Positions 40,954 through 49,495 of a stretch of 64,000 bases of DNA are shown piece after piece (the first letter of the stretch is position 1; every line of letters starts with the position of its first letter). Where the stretch lies: positions 1 through 64,000 of the forward strand of contig DJOD01000042.1 in assembly GCA_002437115.1 (NCBI GenBank). The letters are read 5' to 3'. The notes under the pieces were generated by a model. The model was not told where the DNA came from. It did no database searches and saw only the letters and a program-made list of their open reading frames with translations. The position numbers and the translations under genes were made by a program. This stretch comes from Prevotella sp. UBA6447. GTDB taxonomy: Bacteria > Bacteroidota > Bacteroidia > Bacteroidales > Bacteroidaceae.

Positions 40954-41591
40954 GAGTTTTCCTGTTTTATCCTTTTGACGATTTTAGCCGGACTACCTGC
41001 TGCTATGCAGTAGTCTGGCAAGTCATGCGTGACGCAACTGTTGGCGGCGACGATTACACCATTTCCAATTCGCACCCCTGGAAGCACGCACACGTTGTTG
41101 GCCAGCCACACGTTGTCACCAATTGTGACTGTACCCTTCGATTCTAAGGCTCGTTCTTCGGGAGGAGTTTTGAGAATATTTAAATTGCCTGTGGATCCGT
41201 GGGCATTGTCGGTGATGATGACATTGGTTCCTGTGAGTAAGTTGTCGCCAATGGTAATGCCGCGTATGGCAGTCAGGTGAGCGTACGCGCCAATGTGACA
41301 CCCGTTGCCAATTCTGATTTCTGGTTGCGTGTTGGGCTGGGGGTAGACCGTTAGCACGGTGTGCTTGTCAATCTCGCAATGGTCACCGACGGATACTAAG
41401 TCGAGGTGGCTGAAGCGTTCCAACGGGTAGCCAAGAATGGAGCTTCTTCCCCAGTGCTTAAAGCGACGGACGTGATAGCCTGTGTAAATGTGCACACCTA
41501 AGGCTCGGGTCATCTTCATGAGAATTGGTGGGAAAAGGACACCAGCTATTTTCCCGAAGGTCTCCGCTATGTCTTTAATGATTTCTTTCAT
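40950..41591 (-). CDS. Hexapeptide-repeat O-acyltransferase
   Basis: 213 residues. Left-handed beta-helix repeats (LVSVGDHCEIDKHTVL, IRIGNGCHIGAYAHLTAIRG, VTIGDNVWLANNVCVLPGVR, IGNGVIVAANSCVT) end with the family tail AAGSPAKIVKRIK. Such proteins add acetyl or other acyl groups to sugars of exopolysaccharide. Overlaps both neighbours: 17 nt with the GT4 gene and 4 nt with the WbsX-like gene. Confidence 0.9.
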   Translation of the reverse strand: MKEIIKDIAETFGKIAGVLFPPILMKMTRALGVHIYTGYHVRRFKHWGRSSILGYPLERFSHLDLVSVGDHCEIDKHTVLTVYPQPNTQPEIRIGNGCHIGAYAHLTAIRGITIGDNLLTGTNVIITDNAHGSTGNLNILKTPPEERALESKGTVTIGDNVWLANNVCVLPGVRIGNGVIVAANSCVTHDLPDYCIAAGSPAKIVKRIKQENS

Positions 41592-42750
41592 GTTGGATTT
41601 TTTCGTATAAGTGGATAATGGTGCCTGTGTATTTTTGTTGTGAGTAGTATTCGTTAATTGTCCGCAATGCCCGTTTGCGCATGGCTTGCAGCTGCACCTT
41701 GTTGGTGGTACAGCTATTCCGAAGGCATTGGACTAATTCGTTCGTGTTGTGGAAGCGGAATCCTATCTCTTCTCCGGTGAGCTGGAGCCCGTTGTCGTAT
41801 TGTTCCTTTGTTCCGGCAGTGTCACGCCCGATGGTGATGCATCCGCAGAGCATGGCCTCGGGCAGACATCGGCCAAAGCCCTCAAACCGTGACGGAACGA
41901 TCGTGGCTGTGGCATGGCGCATTAAATGGTCTATATCCTGGCGTGGACCAAGGAAGATGACATTTTGTTTAACGCCTTTCTGCTCCAAATATTGTGTAAT
42001 GTTTTTATAAAATTTTGGCTCTGTCACAGAGCCGGCAACAATTAAGGATGGACTGTTTACGCCAGTTTCTTTCGTAAATTGGGTGTAGGCTATGACTAAA
42101 TCCATCAGTCCTTTGGTTTTTTCAATGCGCCCGGCGTAGAGAAAAAAAGGCTGTGCTGGCAAAGGCTGAGGCTTTTTGTCCTCATCCATTGTGATGCCGT
42201 TGTAGACCACCAATGACTTAGGGTTTCCTGCTTGATGGTGATGTTGCTGGATGGCATGAGTGATGCAAATGGTGTAGCTCTCTGAGAGTTGCTTGTGGAA
42301 AATCTTGGAGCAGGGGAAATAATGGAGGTCGAAGTCAAGGTCGGCATACTCTCGTATATGGTAGATGTGAGGTACACCTAACTTTCTGGCCACTTGTTCA
42401 CCCACATTAACGACACTCACGTTGGTGTGGACAAGCGTGATGTTTTTTGATTTGACCAGCTTATAAACTCTTTGGACGGCTTTTCGAATGAGCCATCGGC
42501 GCATGATTAGGCGTGGGAGAAACAGAATCGCTTCAGTGAGGTTCCTGCAGTCAGGGTAGGTGTTGTTGCGGTAGGGAACTGCGATTATTTCCACGCCTGT
42601 TTGTCGAAGTGTTATGGCTATCCCCCTTTTGTCAGGGGTGACTACGATAGGTGTGTGCCCCATACGTAACACACTTTCGACAAGCGTCAGAAAAGATTTC
42701 GATGCTCCACCAAGAGGGTAGGTGTCATTAAGTACATATAGTATGGTCAT
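41575..42750 (-). CDS. Glycosyltransferase family 4 (GT-B)
   Basis: 391 residues. N-terminal half begins ILYVLNDTYPLGGASKSFLTLVES, the family's glycine loop. The C-terminal nucleotide-sugar half has FLYAGRIEKTKGLMDLV and VPSRFEGFGRCLPEAMLCG, the E-x7-E motif of GT4 enzymes. Cytoplasmic, adds a sugar to the lipid-linked repeat. Overlaps the Wzy-like gene by 4 nt and the acyltransferase by 17 nt, so all are tightly coupled. Confidence 0.88.
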   Translation of the reverse strand: MTILYVLNDTYPLGGASKSFLTLVESVLRMGHTPIVVTPDKRGIAITLRQTGVEIIAVPYRNNTYPDCRNLTEAILFLPRLIMRRWLIRKAVQRVYKLVKSKNITLVHTNVSVVNVGEQVARKLGVPHIYHIREYADLDFDLHYFPCSKIFHKQLSESYTICITHAIQQHHHQAGNPKSLVVYNGITMDEDKKPQPLPAQPFFLYAGRIEKTKGLMDLVIAYTQFTKETGVNSPSLIVAGSVTEPKFYKNITQYLEQKGVKQNVIFLGPRQDIDHLMRHATATIVPSRFEGFGRCLPEAMLCGCITIGRDTAGTKEQYDNGLQLTGEEIGFRFHNTNELVQCLRNSCTTNKVQLQAMRKRALRTINEYYSQQKYTGTIIHLYEKIQHERNH

Positions 42751-43985
42751 GACTTTTCCTCCTTGTCTTCTTGCTCCTTATCGTTCCCTTTGGAAAAAGA
42801 GGCTGCGTGTGCAAGCGAGTAATAAGGAAGGTAGTTGCTATACCACAATGGATAGCCACGCACAACAAAGCCCAAGAATGCAAGGATAAATGCGCTTGTT
42901 GCTGCTTTCTTGTTTCTGACTTTGCCTAATGAGACAATATAAAATGCAAGCATCAGTATTGTGCCGATGATTCCGTTTTCGTATATAAACACCTTATAGC
43001 CCGAATTGCCAAATTCGGGGTTCTCTCGCTTCTTGCCAAAGATGACAACTGGCGAACTGCAAAGCTTTTCAAAATCTGTATCGAAGTCTTCCGTCACGCG
43101 GTTGTTTCCAGCCAGTTCGCCATCTTCCACTTCCAGGCGGATAAGGATAAGGTCGTGAAGCAGGTTCTCGCCGTTGTTGTAAAAGAAAGAACCAACGGCA
43201 ATGGTAGCGAGGAAGCTGGTCATCATGATAAGTTTTCCAATGAAATGCTTGCCTTGAGTCCATAATTTTAGGAAAATGACAACTACATATATGACATACG
43301 CAGCCAGTGAGAACGTGAGCAATAAGGCGATAAGCAAAACAATGTTATACCATTTCTTCCATTTGCCAAATTGTGTGGAAAGCAAAAGTGTAGCTGCTGT
43401 TCCGAGGTGCCCGGGTTCAAGGAACACTGAACTGAAGCGGGGAAAGAACGCCCACAGCGTGCGGTCGTCAATCATGAACAGAAAGTAATTGGTATAGGTA
43501 TAGACCCCATCCCCGTAAGTGGCATTTACTCCCGCAAATTGAAATCCAACCAAGTAGAGCAGAAATGCTGGTATGGAAACTGCCAACAAGCATCCCATGG
43601 TCTTGCAAAGAAGCGTCATCACCGTTTCCATTCGCTCGGGACTGAGACGAAAAATGGAGAAGAATATGGAGATGTTGAACATGTTTACGATGTAACCATT
43701 GATGTTGGTTCCGTTTGTGATAAGCATGTAAGTAGATATGGCCACATAGCCCACAATCGGAGCAAGAAAATTGTCACAGGTAAACCATGAGTCATTGGTG
43801 GATTTTGAAATCAGCATCGCTGTGCAGACGAGTGCGCCTGCAGGCAAAGGGTACAAGTCACCCAATGGCCATAAGAACCATGGATGGAGTGAACCATAAA
43901 ATGCTAACAGTAGCCCAAGGTAGAAGAGCAATTTGGCTAATGTTACTTTATTGATGGTGTAGATGTCCAGTTTTCTCATTTTCAT
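42747..43985 (-). CDS. Wzy-like polysaccharide polymerase
   Basis: 412 residues with about ten hydrophobic segments and a larger hydrophilic loop near residues 285-330 (IRLEVEDGELAGNNRVTEDF), the general plan of Wzy/EpsG-type polymerases that join repeat units at the periplasmic face. No motif specific to one family. The C-terminus is charged (GNDKEQEDKEEKS). Starts 1 nt after the flippase stop. Assigned mostly by topology and neighbours. Confidence 0.72.
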   Translation of the reverse strand: MKMRKLDIYTINKVTLAKLLFYLGLLLAFYGSLHPWFLWPLGDLYPLPAGALVCTAMLISKSTNDSWFTCDNFLAPIVGYVAISTYMLITNGTNINGYIVNMFNISIFFSIFRLSPERMETVMTLLCKTMGCLLAVSIPAFLLYLVGFQFAGVNATYGDGVYTYTNYFLFMIDDRTLWAFFPRFSSVFLEPGHLGTAATLLLSTQFGKWKKWYNIVLLIALLLTFSLAAYVIYVVVIFLKLWTQGKHFIGKLIMMTSFLATIAVGSFFYNNGENLLHDLILIRLEVEDGELAGNNRVTEDFDTDFEKLCSSPVVIFGKKRENPEFGNSGYKVFIYENGIIGTILMLAFYIVSLGKVRNKKAATSAFILAFLGFVVRGYPLWYSNYLPYYSLAHAASFSKGNDKEQEDKEEKS

Positions 43986-43986
43986 G

Positions 43987-45513
43987 TTACCCTTTTCTTA
44001 CCATTCGTTTTAAAATCTTATCTGTAAAGTAAGCACGTTCAGTGCTGTTGAGCACGCAATACCAGCTTGTAATGGTCGAGACGAGTACAGAAAATGTTCC
44101 CGTAATGAGAAAACGATATTTTGCCTGGAACAGCAGAATGCAAATCTCGCTTGACGCGCAGGCCAAGATAGTTAATGGAAGAAGAGGCAGGAGAACGTGG
44201 GAAATGTATTTTTTAATGCTCAATCCTGTGGTCTTGTAGATGTAGGGTATGCGCGACAAAGACACGAGTAGCTCTATGGTGATGTAAATAGCCATAGCCT
44301 CTGTGATTGTTCCACCGTTTGAGAAGAGAAAAGGTGTGATGAGAAGGAACGCCAACTTGGGCGTATACATTAGTAAAGTGTAGACTTTGATTTTTCCGAT
44401 GGCTTGGTTAATGGTGTTAAGTCCGGCCGTCATTTGGTCGCAGATAAAACTGATAAGCACAGCATTGCAGAATAACGTGCAATATGGGGGAACTTCCTTG
44501 AGCCACAATTGGAGGATGGATCGTATCTCAAGCATGATAGGGACAAGGGCGATGATGAGCAACATCGTGGAATATTTGCTTTCTTTCTCCGCCAACTCAA
44601 ACACTTTCGGCCGGTCTTTTGTGCCCTCGGCCTTCATGATTTGTGGGTTCATAGCATTTAGTATAGAAGTGGAGAGAAATGAAATTGCTCCAAATACTTG
44701 GTAAGCGATACCGTAGGCTGCATTGATGGTAGTGCCGAAAAAATGGTTGAGGATGATAGCCGTGCCCTGGTTGCGTGCAGTGACCGCTCCCATGCCGTAA
44801 GTCGTCCATCCTGCAAAGCCCAACAATTGGCTGATGTACGTTCTGCTAATGTCTCTCTTATGAATGGTGAAAGTGCATTCCTCAAATTTCAAGTTGGCAT
44901 AAAGGGAGAAGGCAAGGAGATTTAGAAACTGGATGCCTGCGAGAATGAAGGCATAAAAAAGCAATTTGTCAGTATTGACATAAAGTAATATGAAAGCCAA
45001 GACAAATTTCAGAATGGCATCTGTCATCTCAATGATGGAGATGATTACAATGTTCTCCCTGGCAATATAGAGCGCTTTGAAAGGTGCAGTGATAACCGTA
45101 ATGAAAAGTATGGCAACAGTAATATCGTAAATTGATTTTGCTGTGCTAAGACGATTGGGTGCTATGTTGAGAAAGTCGTCCATCAGCCAACCTTTGATAA
45201 GCAGCATGATGAGACCAATGGACAACCCTAAAATGATATGAAGGAAGAAACTGTTAATGAAAAATTTCTTCACGAGGTTTGTACGATGCCGGCCGAAATA
45301 ATAAGACACATAGCGTTGCGTGGTGATGACTAACGCGTTAGTGATGAAGCCCAACATAGCAATAACGCCTCCGACAACGGAGTAAATGCCGTAGTCGGAG
45401 ATACCAATGGCCTCTAATATGATGCGCATGGAGAATAGTGACAGAATGGTTGTCACTATTGCCTTTGCGTATTGTACGGAGGTGTTAAGGATAATGCGCT
45501 TTGTGGGTTCCAT
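43987..45513 (-). CDS. Wzx-type polysaccharide flippase
   Basis: 508 residues from the ATG at 45513; the 24 extra codons upstream run into the Wzz-like gene region. About 12-14 membrane segments. The N-terminus NTSVQYAKAIVTTILSLFSMRIILEAIGISDYGIYS is characteristic of oligosaccharide flippases (MATE-like fold) of Bacteroidota. Flips the undecaprenyl-linked repeat unit across the inner membrane for polymerisation by Wzy. Confidence 0.88.
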   Translation of the reverse strand: MEPTKRIILNTSVQYAKAIVTTILSLFSMRIILEAIGISDYGIYSVVGGVIAMLGFITNALVITTQRYVSYYFGRHRTNLVKKFFINSFFLHIILGLSIGLIMLLIKGWLMDDFLNIAPNRLSTAKSIYDITVAILFITVITAPFKALYIARENIVIISIIEMTDAILKFVLAFILLYVNTDKLLFYAFILAGIQFLNLLAFSLYANLKFEECTFTIHKRDISRTYISQLLGFAGWTTYGMGAVTARNQGTAIILNHFFGTTINAAYGIAYQVFGAISFLSTSILNAMNPQIMKAEGTKDRPKVFELAEKESKYSTMLLIIALVPIMLEIRSILQLWLKEVPPYCTLFCNAVLISFICDQMTAGLNTINQAIGKIKVYTLLMYTPKLAFLLITPFLFSNGGTITEAMAIYITIELLVSLSRIPYIYKTTGLSIKKYISHVLLPLLPLTILACASSEICILLFQAKYRFLITGTFSVLVSTITSWYCVLNSTERAYFTDKILKRMVRKG

Positions 45514-45535
45514 AGGAGCGAGTTTGATATTCCCG

Positions 45536-46609
45536 TCACTTGCTCTTGAAGAGCAGGTCTTTGACGCTGAAAAATGCAGTGACAAAGAAAGTCGCGAATA
45601 CCCAGAATGCGATAAAAATCATTCGTTTGGGGCTGGAGGCCTTTTCGGGCACATTGGCCCCTATGACGGTTGTGAAAACTGGAGTGTTTTGGCGTAGTTT
45701 TGCTCGGGCCGCTTCTAATTGTGTGTTCATCGCCGTGTAGGTGTTGTACTGCATTTGCATGGTGTTTTCCAAATCTTCAATTTTGGATTTTTCGCTCTCC
45801 AACAGCACGTCTTGGTTTTCGTCTGCTGTATTTGCATAGGTGCGTCTTGTCTTTTCATATTCTTTACGTGCGTCATTTGTCAACCTTTCGTAGTATTCCA
45901 CATCACGTCGTGCCTTGCTGGTGCGATACTTGATGATAAAGCCTTGTAGACGCTCCCTCACAGAGTCTGCAAGTGTCTGGCAGATCAGTGGGTCTTGTGC
46001 TTGTGTCGATATGGAAATGACTCCTGTCTTCTTGTCAACGCTGATGTTGATGCTGCTGCGCATCTTTTCTACGATTGCGTTGTCTTTCTTGGAAAGGTGA
46101 TAAGGGTCGAAGCCGTTTTTTGCGGAGTTTCTTATGATATTGTCGTCAGACTTGGGGAAAAGGTTTCCAATGCCCGTCATGATATTTTCTCCCATTGCTG
46201 AGAGCCAAGATTGTTTTTGATGATAGCGCATATATGCGTAATAGGTTGTGTCCACTGCTTTGTCGGCTGTAGACACGCGGATGTTGAAGAGCTTGGCTAC
46301 AAAGCCATTATCTTCCATTAGGTCAGGGTAGAGTATTGGCGATATTGCATCAGTGCTCTGCACGTTGGACATATCGAATCCGAAGGAAGCTGCAATAGAA
46401 CTTAACGCGCCTCCTGAAGAAACAGGATTTTCAACTTCGGGAGCCATTGTCGTACTTGTCGAATACGTTCTTGGTACGCTAAAGATGATGAGTGATGATA
46501 GTATAAATGCTATAGGTAAAGCTATGAAGAACCATTTCTTTCGTTTGGCTATGCACGCCCATACCTCGCGTAGGTCAATGACATCTTCCTTATTCTGTTC
46601 GTTGTTCAT
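45536..46609 (-). CDS. Wzz-like chain-length / polysaccharide co-polymerase protein
   Basis: 357 residues. Cytoplasmic N-terminus, membrane segment at about 28-47 (WFFIALPIAFILSSLIIFSV), periplasmic coiled-coil domain (about 200-320, ending in YTAMNTQLEAARAKL), second membrane segment near 335-352. This is the Wzz/PCP topology. There is no C-terminal tyrosine kinase (no Walker box or Tyr tail), so it is PCP-1/Wzz type rather than Wzc. Controls chain length. 11 nt before the flippase reading and downstream of the SLBB export gene. Confidence 0.88.
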   Translation of the reverse strand: MNNEQNKEDVIDLREVWACIAKRKKWFFIALPIAFILSSLIIFSVPRTYSTSTTMAPEVENPVSSGGALSSIAASFGFDMSNVQSTDAISPILYPDLMEDNGFVAKLFNIRVSTADKAVDTTYYAYMRYHQKQSWLSAMGENIMTGIGNLFPKSDDNIIRNSAKNGFDPYHLSKKDNAIVEKMRSSINISVDKKTGVISISTQAQDPLICQTLADSVRERLQGFIIKYRTSKARRDVEYYERLTNDARKEYEKTRRTYANTADENQDVLLESEKSKIEDLENTMQMQYNTYTAMNTQLEAARAKLRQNTPVFTTVIGANVPEKASSPKRMIFIAFWVFATFFVTAFFSVKDLLFKSK

Positions 46610-46620
46610 GTTGCGATTGG

Positions 46621-49218
46621 TTATTTAGACATGTTTGCTATTGTTGCGATCATGGCTGCAATTGAGGCGATGCCAGTGCCCATGCTCATGGTCTCAGCCA
46701 CGGTCATCTTGCGGTTGATTCGGCTTGGCACGACAATCTCGCAGCCCGGCTGTATCTTGGCTCCTTGTGAGAGCTTGCCTACCATGCCGTTCATGTATAT
46801 GACATATGTGTTGCTTTTGCGGGCATTCTGCGCGAAGCCGCCAGCGGCGTTGATGTAGTATTTGCCGCTCTTGCCCTTTTCGTATGCCACAGTGTTGGGG
46901 AACATCACGGCTCCGTTCACCTTCACTGTCGCGTTGTATTGCGGAAGGATGAGCCGGTCGCCTTCGCGGAGCACGATGTTGGCGTCGCTGTTGGGGTTGG
47001 CCATGGCGCGGTCAAGTTCGATGCCCACAGGGAAGGTGTTGGGCACTTGGAATTTCTTGAGCTGTGTGCTGTTGGACTGTTGTGCTGCTTGTTGCACGCT
47101 GTTTCCGTTGCTGCTGCTTGCCGCAAGCTCCAGGAGTTGCTGTTGCAGTTGCTCTTGTTGCATCTGGAATGCAGCTTCCATGCGGGCTTTCTCGGCCTCG
47201 TTGGGGCGTCGCTCCAGTCGTGCGCCCTTGACATAGGCCAAGTCGGTCACGCCGCCCGCTGCCTCCAACAGGTCAGTCAGACGCATGTTGCGCTTGTTGA
47301 GCGCGTAAGTTCCGGCAAACATCACCTCCCCGTCGATGGTCACAGTCTGCTGCTTGGAATAGGCTGGGCTCTTGCGCACAAACACCTCGTCGTAAGGCAT
47401 CAGGGTGAAGCCAGGCTGTCCATCGACGACAAAACCGTCTTTCAGGGCGAAGGAGTAAGTTTTCGCGATGACACTGTCTGTGGTCAGTGCCTTGGGGTTG
47501 CTCACACGGCGCGCCACGTCTACCTTGACGGTGGATGCGGTCTCAAGCAGTCCGCCGGCTTGGAGCACAAAGTCTTCCAGTGTTTCGTTATCAGCATATT
47601 TGTAGATGCCCGGGTATTGCACTTCGCCCTGGATGGTGATGGTGCGTTCTGTCAATGCCTCTTGCTTGCTGGGTATGAAGAGAACGTCGTTCTCCTGCAA
47701 GGGAATGTCGGCCACACGACCGTCCATGATCCCCGCCACGTCGACGCTGATCACCTTCAAGGTTCGGTCTTCTTTCATGCGGTGCATCACGGCGTGTGCG
47801 GTGAAAGCCTCCTCTGTGAGACCTTCGGCGTGTTGTATCAGCGTCCTGACGCTGTTGATGCCTTCGCCCATCTGATACATGCCCGGGCGGAATACGGCGC
47901 CCTTGATTTCCACCGTGTTCTCATAGCGGGGTAGGATGGAGTCGACGCTGACGCTGTCGCCGTCGGCAATGCGGAAGCTGCTCATGTCGAACTCATCGAC
48001 ATTGAACACAGCGTATTCGCGTCCGGTCTTTCGGTTCACGCGAACACTCTTTCTATATGCGTCGCCTGCAAATCCGCCTGCGTATTTCAGCAAGGTTTGC
48101 AGGCTTTCGTTTTTCTTCATCTCATAGTACATGGGGCGTTTCACCTTGCCTGTGATGTTGACGAGGCAGTCGTAGGCGCCCACGGAGATGACATCCCCGT
48201 CGTGCAGACGAACGTTGCCGGTCATCTTGCCGTTGAGGATGTAGTCGTAGATGTCGCACACGCTAATGAGGCGGTTGTTGCGATAGATATGGATGTTTCG
48301 AAGCGTGCCCAAGTCGTTGGTCCCCCCAGCCATGTAAAGGGCGTGGAAGACTGTTGCGAAAGCCGACAGTGTGTAGGTGCCTGGGGCTTTTACCTCGCCC
48401 ATCACATTGATGGTGATGGTCCTGGTTTGTCCGAGCGACAGGTTGATGCGACTGCTGCGATAGCGAGAGCCGAGCGTATTCCTGATGCGTGCCTTGGCTT
48501 GGCTGATGGAAAGGCCTCCCACGTTGATGGGGCCAAAGCCTTCGATGACGATTTGGCCGTCGGGCGAGACGGTGCAGTTGAACGTCTTTTGTGAGGCTCC
48601 ATACACATCGACCGACACGGCATCGCCCGGGCCGAGCACATAGCTTTGTGGTGTGGCGATGTTCATGGAGGGCTCAAAGGTAAGGTCCTTGTTGTTGAAA
48701 ATGTCGCGCCCGAACACTTTTTTCTTGACCTTTTCCTGCTGTTCAAGGAGCTGGTTGAGCCATTCGATGGAATCTTGTCGCGTCATCGTTCCCAGTTCCG
48801 CCTGCATCTGCATGAAGTCCTGGTCGTCTTCATCGTATTCTTTTTGCCACGTGGTGATGCCTTGTAGGCGCTGGCTGCTGTTGGCTGCTCGTTCTTCGTT
48901 GAGTTTTGTCGTCTTCTGACGCGTCTCGTTGCGAGTCTTTCCGTTGTTGGTGCGCATGCGGTCGTCGCTATTGTCGGCACTGGCCATACCAAGCCCTGAC
49001 TGTGTCATCTGCCGCTGATATTTCTTCTTTACACGGCGTATCTGGTTAATGTCTACTCCGCTCTGCATGAGCTTCACCACAATCTGTTGCTGAGAAGTTC
49101 CCTTCTCCATTTCCTTTTGGATCATCTCGGCTACCTGGTTGTCGGTCATGGAGGATTGTGCACTCATGACCATGGGGCACATGACAAGCATCAATATGTA
49201 AACGATGAGCTTTTTCAT
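46621..49218 (-). CDS. Polysaccharide export protein with six SLBB domains (Wza-like)
   Basis: 865 residues. Signal peptide MKKLIVYILMLVMCPMVMSA. A charged helical N-terminal part (about 25-180), then the Poly_export domain (about 185-270, LGPGDAVSVDVYG) and six SLBB-type repeats recognised by GxVxxPGxY-like starts: GEVKAPGTY, GKVKRPMYY, GAVFRPGMY, GEVQYPGIY, GEVMFAGTY and GAVMFPNTV. E. coli Wza has far fewer. The C-terminal segment has two Gly-rich hydrophobic stretches (MGTGIASIAAMIATIANMSK). Forms the export channel of the exopolysaccharide. No clear lipobox. First gene of the operon. Confidence 0.9.
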   Translation of the reverse strand: MKKLIVYILMLVMCPMVMSAQSSMTDNQVAEMIQKEMEKGTSQQQIVVKLMQSGVDINQIRRVKKKYQRQMTQSGLGMASADNSDDRMRTNNGKTRNETRQKTTKLNEERAANSSQRLQGITTWQKEYDEDDQDFMQMQAELGTMTRQDSIEWLNQLLEQQEKVKKKVFGRDIFNNKDLTFEPSMNIATPQSYVLGPGDAVSVDVYGASQKTFNCTVSPDGQIVIEGFGPINVGGLSISQAKARIRNTLGSRYRSSRINLSLGQTRTITINVMGEVKAPGTYTLSAFATVFHALYMAGGTNDLGTLRNIHIYRNNRLISVCDIYDYILNGKMTGNVRLHDGDVISVGAYDCLVNITGKVKRPMYYEMKKNESLQTLLKYAGGFAGDAYRKSVRVNRKTGREYAVFNVDEFDMSSFRIADGDSVSVDSILPRYENTVEIKGAVFRPGMYQMGEGINSVRTLIQHAEGLTEEAFTAHAVMHRMKEDRTLKVISVDVAGIMDGRVADIPLQENDVLFIPSKQEALTERTITIQGEVQYPGIYKYADNETLEDFVLQAGGLLETASTVKVDVARRVSNPKALTTDSVIAKTYSFALKDGFVVDGQPGFTLMPYDEVFVRKSPAYSKQQTVTIDGEVMFAGTYALNKRNMRLTDLLEAAGGVTDLAYVKGARLERRPNEAEKARMEAAFQMQQEQLQQQLLELAASSSNGNSVQQAAQQSNSTQLKKFQVPNTFPVGIELDRAMANPNSDANIVLREGDRLILPQYNATVKVNGAVMFPNTVAYEKGKSGKYYINAAGGFAQNARKSNTYVIYMNGMVGKLSQGAKIQPGCEIVVPSRINRKMTVAETMSMGTGIASIAAMIATIANMSK

Positions 49219-49333
49219 CCTTTTGTGTGTGATTATGCTTTGAGTGGTTATACCTAATATATATGATAACTCCCTTTTTGCTTTTTTATTGTTAACAGCA
49301 TTTCTGCCAGGCCAAAATGAAGTGTACCATCTG

Positions 49334-49364
49334 CAAAGTTACAACAAAAAAGACATACTGCAAA
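49334..49364 (-). promoter_or_regulatory. Promoter of the exopolysaccharide operon
   Basis: Minus strand TTTG (49364-49361), 19 nt, TAACTTTG (49341-49334). Perfect match to consensus; predicted leader of about 110 nt before the SLBB gene. Confidence 0.8.
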
Positions 49365-49427
49365 ACAAAAGTCTCTGTAACTACTGTAGCATAAGGCCAC
49401 AAACACAAACACACCTGCAAACACGCA

Positions 49428-49459
49428 CGGCCCTGGTTTCGCAGGTGAAACCAGGGCCG
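49428..49459 (-). terminator. Terminator of the CotH/LTD gene
   Basis: CGGCCCTGGTTT (49428-49439) pairs with AAACCAGGGCCG (49448-49459), a 12-bp perfect stem with a GC-rich base and partial further pairing. GT-rich rather than T-run after it on the minus strand. 37 nt after the CotH gene stop. Confidence 0.65.
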
Positions 49460-49495
49460 CGTGGGTTTGTGGGGTAAGGCTAAATGTCCGTTTGG

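Noticed and set aside
46939..47934. Plus-strand frame of 331 codons over the SLBB export gene
   Set aside because: Shadow of a gene with six SLBB motifs in the other frame.
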